64,000 bases of DNA from Erpetoichthys calabaricus. Its lineage: Eukaryota; Chordata; Cladistia; Polypteriformes; Polypteridae. Below the pieces are notes generated by a model. It did not search any database and was not told the origin of the DNA. It saw only the letters and a list, made by a program, of their open reading frames with translations. The stretch covers positions 36,834,674-36,898,673 of the forward strand of contig NC_041396.2 in the NCBI RefSeq assembly GCF_900747795.2. The letters are read 5' to 3'. This document shows positions 58,013-64,000 of the stretch, in pieces. Positions within the stretch are counted from its first letter, which is position 1. Every line of letters starts with the position of its first letter. The position numbers were made by a program, and so were the translations under genes.

Positions 58013-58978
58013 ATGGACACAAGAGCGGTTGTCAAAGCTCTTGGGTACCTCATCACAACAGTGGTCAACATTCCGTCAAATCTGACAGTCATCTGTGCCT
58101 TCATGCGTACTCTGCTGTGCGAGGGTAAGCTAATGACCGCAGATGTCATCTTGTGTAACCTGGCCCTTGCCAATCTGATGGTGGCATTCACCCGCAGCAT
58201 TCCACAGACCATGGCTGCTTTTGGTTACAAGAACCTGTTTGATGACATTGGCTGCAAGTTGAGCATCTACTGCTTCCGTATTTTCAGAGGCCTCTCGATT
58301 AGCCTGACGAGCCTGCTGAGCACCTACCAGGCTGTGCTCATTTCGCCTGCCACTTCCAAGCTTGCCGAGCTCAAGATGAAAATCCCCAAGTATCTTCCAC
58401 AGATTGTCTTCATTCTTTTTGTTGTGTATGCAGTGAACAGTGCGGATGCCATCAACAATATTGTGTCCTCAGTTTTCAACAACACCATTCCACCATACAC
58501 TTACAATATGGAGTACTGCTTTTTCATTACCGCTAATTTCACTGCTTATCTTGCTGTTGGGATGTCCAAATTACTCATTGATCTTGTTTTCATAGTGGTA
58601 ATGAGCATAATGAGTGTCTATATCCTGGTAATTCTGCACCAACACAGGAAAAAGGTCAAAAGCATCCGAAGCTCAGACTCCAGCAAATCAAAAACCTCTG
58701 CTGAAACCAAGGCCTCGCGGGCAGTGGTCACCTTGGTCATCTTATATGATATCTTCTTTGGAGTGGACAATGTCATCTGGCTTTATTCTCAGACAATTAT
58801 AAGAGTGGCTCCATTGCTTATTGACATCAGGATCTTCTTTGCCACCCTTTATGCTTCTGTTTGCCCCATCGTGGTGATCATTACTAACCCCAAAGTTCAT
58901 GGGAAACTGCAACTCATCAAGATGGAGAAAGCCATGCCTACACAGCAAAACCGAGGGACTGTGGCTGAAGTGTCTTAA
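58013..58978 (+). CDS. Vomeronasal type-1 receptor (V1R/ORA family), receptor 4
   Basis: A 321-residue single-exon V1R starting MDTRAVVKALGY in a good context (CACCATGG). It has seven helices in the usual places, Cys81/Cys169, NNTIPPYTYNMEYC from 156, GLSISLTSLLSTYQA (Ser replaces the Cys100 of the others), KKVKSIRSSD and TNPKVHGKLQ. Helix 6 has VILYDIFFGVDN with Asp, like receptor 3. Extra glycosylation sites occur at NLT 23-25 (probably inside helix 1, so unused) and NFT 175-177. The second extracellular loop differs most (ADAINNIVSSVF, FITANFTAYL). Cytoplasmic tail is longest, ending GTVAEVS. Intact. Same general role as the others; ligand unknown. Confidence 0.95.
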   Translation: MDTRAVVKALGYLITTVVNIPSNLTVICAFMRTLLCEGKLMTADVILCNLALANLMVAFTRSIPQTMAAFGYKNLFDDIGCKLSIYCFRIFRGLSISLTSLLSTYQAVLISPATSKLAELKMKIPKYLPQIVFILFVVYAVNSADAINNIVSSVFNNTIPPYTYNMEYCFFITANFTAYLAVGMSKLLIDLVFIVVMSIMSVYILVILHQHRKKVKSIRSSDSSKSKTSAETKASRAVVTLVILYDIFFGVDNVIWLYSQTIIRVAPLLIDIRIFFATLYASVCPIVVIITNPKVHGKLQLIKMEKAMPTQQNRGTVAEVS

Positions 58979-58979
58979 A

Positions 58980-59430
58980 ATGTATTTCATCCTTTGATAT
59001 GAAGGAGCTTTTGTATAATCTTACATACTGTAAATTGACAACTGTCCCTTATTCAAGGAAGGCAAAGGTTCTCCAGAAGCCCTCACGACTGCCCACTTTC
59101 TTAATCATGTGGGTCATTCCTGCCAGTAATTCAAATCCTTAAATAAGTGAACTTGTTGTTTTCCTGCTTTCATCATTATTGTGTAAAATCAGAAATACCC
59201 AAGTGCCTGGTTTCTCCCAGTACTGAGTTACTTGTCATACTATGTATTGAGTATTATGCTTCTTTTACCCTTCTGGATCTATTTTAAAACCTCCATTATT
59301 CTATATTATGATCTAATTTTAACCACTTCAGGTTTCTGGACTGCCAGAATCTATTCTAGCAACATCAGGCACAAGGTAGACGCTGACTAAGTAAAGCTAG
59401 TCCATCTCAGGACACACTCACTCTTGTAGA
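58980..59430. other. 3' flank of receptor 4
   Basis: No gene and no clear repeat. It is not recognisably related to the flanks of receptors 1 and 2. Confidence 0.45.
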
Positions 59431-59435
59431 TTAAA

Positions 59436-60991
59436 ACCTCGTCCACAAGTAATTGGGTATTTTTTAAAATGAGTTTTCCTCCTTTGTTTTTAAAAAAATC
59501 GTGTGCACACATGCACCGTTTTTTAAATAAATCTCCATCCACATGAAAACAAAAAATTTGCTGTCAAGAACACAAAACAGGCATAGATAACAAAGGGAAT
59601 GTCATTTAGATTAAGTCTATCATCCTTTTAGCTTTGTGACTTCCCCCACCATAACCTATCGTCTATGGGAGAGGAGCGAAAGCTTTATACTCGTCAAAAA
59701 TTTCGATCTCCAGTTTTCGACAGATCTCGACATTTTAGGGTCCCCTGATACTGAAAACATTGATATCTTGATGATGGGTGTGTGTCTGTGTGTCACAGCT
59801 TCTTGAGGACAGTCTAGAGCTAAAATGGCTGGATGGAAAAATACCAGACTTGAAACTTAAGCCTGTTATGAGATAAGAAAGTACTGATTAGTTTTTAAGC
59901 CAAATTGTGCAAGTGAAAGAGTCACTCTAGGGTAACCCTCAAATACGGTAATTCTGCAATTAATTATTAATTCTTCTTGTCAATTGCTATCATAATGGCC
60001 TATTTTATGATGAGAAAGATCAGCATCACAGCGGTAAATAATTACTGAAATGTTATAGAATAGTTCGGGTAACTTGGTTCCTAGGGCACAAAGCCTACCG
60101 ACACTCATGTCTAAAAATATGGGTGTCATGAACACTACCTGGCCATTTCACTACGATGTCAATAATTAAGCACTTGTAATCACAGGTGGCATGTATATTA
60201 AGAGAAAACCTCCCCTTTCTGTTCAAATAGTCCATGAACTTTGTGGTGGCCGCTTTATTTCTACACGAGTCCCAGTAAATCCCTGCTACAAGTTCCTCTA
60301 TTTTGGACTCAGTAATTGCATATACACAGGGCCAAAGTGGACTGTAGTTGCTTCACACACTTGCCTTTCTATTTTAGAAACCGCCTGTCTTGATGACCCA
60401 AAGGTGTTTGCAGTGTTGTGTAATCACCCCTCGTCTGTTAAATAGTAAAGTGTGCAGGCAACGTTTTTGACAACACTGACATGCAATCTCATTACAATTG
60501 TCTTTCCTTCTATGTGCGGGCAAAGCAGCTCACCCAATGGCAACAGTGATGTCCTTGACAAACGAAAATTCTCGTCAGCAACAACCAATTTGTACTCAAA
60601 GTTGTCCCACCAACTAGAGGTCTGTGTAGTCAGACAGTAACAGTGACCTCCGTAGCGCATTCTGACACCTCTGTTGCTCAATATAGTGATAAAGTAATTG
60701 TACATTTAAAGGTAAACATGTACAAAGTCCCATCAGCACTATTTTAGCTATGACCACAATTGCACGAAGTTGCCTCATGTAAACAAAACAGATAATGGCA
60801 CATACACTGACGTCAATCCGGCGCACACTGTGACATTACAAGCCAAACACTGGAGTCTCTAAACATCTTCACCCTGGAATGAGTTTTTCAAAAGGTCCGT
60901 TTTGAGGGACCTAAAACGCAGTTTGCATTTGGACGAAAGACGAAAAACACTACGTTTTAAAAAATACCCGGGTACATGTGGACAGTGCCTT
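59436..60991. mobile_element. DNA-transposon-like element with inverted ends
   Basis: The left end (TAAAACCTCGTCCACAAG, then TTGGGTATTTTTTAAAA) and the reversed right end (TAAGGCACTGTCCACATG, then CCGGGTATTTTTTAAAA) form an imperfect inverted repeat of about 50 bases. About 1.56 kb with no transposase frame. A dispersed repeat related to 27225-27545 lies inside at about 59690-59800. Target duplication not resolved. Confidence 0.6.
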
Positions 60992-61049
60992 ACTGTGTAG
61001 CTGGGACTTGCTATCATAATGCCTGAGAAGTAACCATCAATACACCCAC

Positions 61050-61230
61050 CCATTTATGTTAATCGTCCTTTATTAAACACACACCACAGCAGCTCCTTTG
61101 TTCACACATCTTTATATTAAATCACTAAATTATACAGTATGCATATTTGTTTGCCTTGTTTAATGACATCTTCATATAATGAAAATAATAATAATAAATA
61201 TATTCCACAGCAGTTTTCTTTTTTACTGTT
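61050..61230 (+). repeat. Outlying minisatellite-like units
   Basis: TTAAACACACACCACAGCAG (61075) and TTCCACAGCAGTTTTCTTTT (61202) carry the core of the array at 62150-62432. Confidence 0.4.
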
Positions 61231-61518
61231 TCTATAGTTCATCTACTCAGTTTACCTCTCACAATTAAACACTGTACTGCTTGAGGCAGACGACAGCAAT
61301 CTGGAGAGAAACTGGAATCAGGAGATGCTACAGACAAGTCAGCATTAATGCAAAGGTCATAACAGGGATGAATGTAATTAAACAACAAAACTTGTCTGAC
61401 CAATAATCATGGACAGAGTGGTAAGTCATCAGCCGAAAATAGGGAACATGTAACCAGAGCCGAGAAACAACACACTCCATAATCAGACAGCAGTAAATTC
61501 AAATGCTAAAAATAACAA

Positions 61519-61795
61519 ATGGGTTCGCTTCCAGGGTCCTCCCTGTGTGGAGTTTGCATGTTCTCCCCGTGTCTGCGTGGGTTTCCTCCCACAGTCCAAA
61601 GACATGCCAGTTAGGTGCATTGGGTATTCTAAATTGTCCCTAGTGTGTGTGTGTGTGTGTGCACGTGCCCTGTGGTGGGCTGGCACCCTGCCCAGGGTTT
61701 GTTTCCTGCCTTGTGCCCTGTGTTGGCTGGGATTGGCTCCAGCAGACCCCCGTGACCCTGTAGTTAGGATATAGCGGGTTGGATAATGGATGGAT
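61519..61795 (+). mobile_element. V-SINE, 5'-truncated, young
   Basis: GGGTTCGCTTCCAGGGTCCT, GGAGTTTGCATGTTCTCCCC, CCTCCCACAGTCCAAAGACA, a GT tract, GGCTGGCACCCTGCCCAGGG and GGGTTGGATAATGGATGGAT. Lacks the first part of the tRNA-like head. Very close to 20120-20257 and 46152-46486. Confidence 0.9.
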
Positions 61796-61799
61796 TATC

Positions 61800-62150
61800 T
61801 TAGATGATTAGGTACGCATGGTGCCAGATGTTTTTAAACATTATGATGCACAACTACCGGGAACTCTCTACCAGCAAAGAATCCTGTTATCCTAGCAACC
61901 AGTCTCCAACATGGTGGTGTCAATCAGGAAAACAAGAATGGCATCATGGGAAAACCTCAGTCATTTTTAACAACAGCAACAATGTAAAAGATGAATATAA
62001 CCACTTGGCCTCAGAAACTCCAAAAACTATACTTATTTTTTAAAGGCCAAGGAAAAGTTAGAAAAAGTTAATTTATAAGCCATATTATGACAAACACACT
62101 TCCATGGTTGTACATTTGTGTTCACATTTGATCCATCCTTTGATTTCAGC
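61800..62150. other. Stretch without recognisable feature
   Basis: No gene or known repeat core. Confidence 0.4.
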
Positions 62151-62432
62151 TCTCCCAAATTAAGCACACATCACAGCAACAATTTCTTTTTCACAATCCA
62201 TCCATCCATCTTTCTGTTTAAATGATTTGCAAGCAGTGGTTCCTTTTTTCCTAATTCATCAGTCCATCCATGCATTTTAATTCTCTCAACTACACACATG
62301 TCCCACTGTGGTACTTTCTCTTTTTTCCATCTATCCAATCAGCCATCAATCCACTTATTAACATTTTCCCAAATTAAACACATGCCACAGCAGTGGTTTC
62401 TTTGTTTAACATCCATTCATCCCTCCATCACT
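62150..62432 (+). repeat. Minisatellite, about 72-bp unit, four copies
   Basis: Four diverged units start at about 62152, 62216, 62280 and 62363. Each holds an AAATTAA(A/G)CACA-like word, CCACAGCAGTGGTTTCTTT and a (C)ATCCATCC block; the first and last core words are 216 bases (three units) apart. Isolated cores also lie at 61075, 61202 and 63243 (CTGCACCACAGCAGTAGTTT). Confidence 0.65.
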
Positions 62433-62454
62433 TGTGACGTGGGAGTAACTGTTT

Positions 62455-62925
62455 TGCACCTCAGAGAAGACGCTGAGACCAAAGGCTTCAAGAAAACCAA
62501 CTTTATTCTAGTCAAAACAGGTGATCTGCGCCACCACCACCTGATCAAGGCGCCATGCAGTCCTTACATGGATGTTCTAATGGCCAGAGGTCCACATGAC
62601 CACCATCATCTAATTCTTCTACCTGAAGCCTGAAAACCATGAGGGGCTGATTGAGATCATTGATGTTAGGTAGAATGCCCAGTAGGAGCTGGCTGGTCTT
62701 GTGGCCTCAGAACCCCTGCAGATTTTGTTTTTCTTCTCCAGCCCTTTGGAGTTTTTTTGTTTGTTTGTTTTTTTCTGTCCTCGCTGGCCATCGGACCTTA
62801 CTTTATTCTTTGTTACTTAGTTTTGCCTAATCTTGTTTTTATATTTTAGTGCTTCATCTTGTAGAGCACTTTGTGCTACATCATTTGTATGAAAATGTGC
62901 TCTAGAAATAAAGGTTGTTGAACAG
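62455..62925 (+). repeat. Dispersed retroposon, plus orientation
   Basis: Runs from CAGAGAAGACGCTGAGACC through CTGCGCCACCACCACCTGAT and TGCCCAGTAGGAGCTGGCTG to TTTGTATGAAAATGTGCTCT and AGAAATAAAGGTTGTTGA. The 3' half matches 23466-24065 reversed. AATAAA near the end is part of the repeat. Confidence 0.6.
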
Positions 62926-62929
62926 CCAG

Positions 62930-64000
62930 GGTATTTATTCAAATGGGAGCTACCACTTCAATACACACAGACACAGCAAACGAGCAGGGACGGGGCCAGG
63001 TCTGTGGTCGGGTTATAATATTTCCCGCACCACCCACTGGGTGACAAATGTGTTACGTGGGGAGGCTGTGAACTTGCAGTTGCCTCAGTGGAGATGCAAA
63101 CCTGTGGTTACCTCGATAACAGACAAGCAACCTCGACAAACGCGTGAATAGCGTTTCGGCATGCAGCAGTGTTGGGGAGGGCCTCAAAAGAGCTCAAAAA
63201 TCTGACACCCTACATCCATCACAACTTTTTCCAATGAAGCCTGCACCACAGCAGTAGTTTCTTTCATTCCTTTCTTCCTCCTTTTCCTGAAGACCATAGA
63301 TTAGGTGTCAAGTGTTCCACTCAGACACATGGACTGATCTAACTTACCCAGCAGAGTCATGAAGCTGCATGGTGAGCTGTGCTTAAATGAGTAACTGGGA
63401 CTTCTTATCACAACATATTCCACTACCCCAAACGTTTTTCATCACAAAAGACACATGCATATGAGGTTATATCCACAGCTACAAACCAAACACTAGTAAT
63501 TGAGGATGAAGATAATGATTCACCCTAGGAGGGAATTATTTTATGAGCGTAAAGGGTACTTTGTGGGAGAGGAACATCAGGGATACAGTAAATGCAGGGA
63601 ACTACATTATGGCAAGATAATAAACCAGGCAGGCGATCAAGAGGCCAAGATAATTATGGAGCGTAGGAGCGACTTATAGTGCGCAGCTTTATGTGTATAA
63701 TGTGTGGTGCGCAATATTAACAGTAGGCATCTTGTGGAGATAAGATCATGGAGATTGAGATTGACATAACAAGTTGCTGTTCATTTTTCTTAACAAAGTC
63801 CACATTTTGAAGGTAATTATTCAAATTAGGTGTGGAGCACGAAACAGCAGAAACAAGAGACTGGCACCACTCTATTTTGTGCACAAATCGTAATACAAGG
63901 GACGGCTTAATGCGTAGTATTGCTGCCGAGTAGCCCCAGTCTTGAAAACACTGTGGCATGGATTTTCTCTAATTTGACCAACTTCCTCTTACAGTCCAAG
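62930..64000. other. Right flank without recognisable gene
   Basis: A G/C-richer part at about 62980-63190 (CGGGGCCAGGTCTGTGGTCG, GCGTTTCGGCATGCAGCAG) may be a retroelement piece. The rest shows nothing I can name. Confidence 0.4.

Overview
The window looks like a stretch of a vertebrate nuclear genome, most probably a non-teleost ray-finned fish such as a polypterid (bichir or reedfish). That guess rests on a tandem set of single-exon vomeronasal type-1 (V1R/ORA) receptors embedded in many copies of a V-SINE-like retroposon, Rex1-, L1- and RTE-like LINE pieces, hAT/mariner/Tc1 transposons and long GATA and TA microsatellites. No species name can be proven from the sequence alone.

Only four protein-coding genes can be supported. 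All four are V1R-type chemoreceptors on the + strand, each with its whole reading frame in one exon: 12385-13341, 21416-22372, 43518-44471 and 58013-58978. The first two are recent tandem duplicates (about 89% identical protein by hand count); the other two are more distant members of the same family. Each start codon lies a few bases after a good splice acceptor. For each gene I find, roughly 5-10 kb upstream, a TATA-like box followed within about 60-80 bases by a strong GTAAG splice donor. I infer a shared design: short non-coding first exon, long transposon-filled intron, single coding exon.

Layout. 1-4.2 kb: left flank with retroposon pieces and solo-LTR-like elements. 4.2-14.35 kb: duplication unit A (promoter, intron, receptor 1, about 1 kb of 3' flank). 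14.5-15.6 kb: a LINE foldback. 15.66-23.46 kb: unit B with receptor 2, the same non-repeat backbone as A but different transposon insertions. 23.5-25.9 kb: repeats and a LINE reverse-transcriptase fragment. 25.96-27.19 kb: unit C, which keeps only the promoter end and has no receptor. 27.2-33 kb: repeats, TA tracts and a deleted mariner. 33.2-44.6 kb: receptor 3 with promoter and intron (L1, a 2-kb inverted-repeat element, an LTR-like repeat). 45-48.2 kb: nested repeats (V-SINE, LINE, Tc1, LTR-like, CTAT array). 48.5-59 kb: receptor 4 with promoter and intron. 59.4-64 kb: inverted-repeat element, minisatellite and repeats.

The genes are alternative receptors for the same cell type: V1Rs are class-A-like GPCRs of olfactory/vomeronasal sensory neurons that detect pheromone-like small molecules. 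The most interesting material is not the receptors themselves but the conserved upstream blocks (a CCCTGCAGGG palindrome 17-18 bases before a TATA box, a second TATA block with its own conserved leader, and an orphan third copy without a receptor), which together look like a V1R promoter module copied with the genes.
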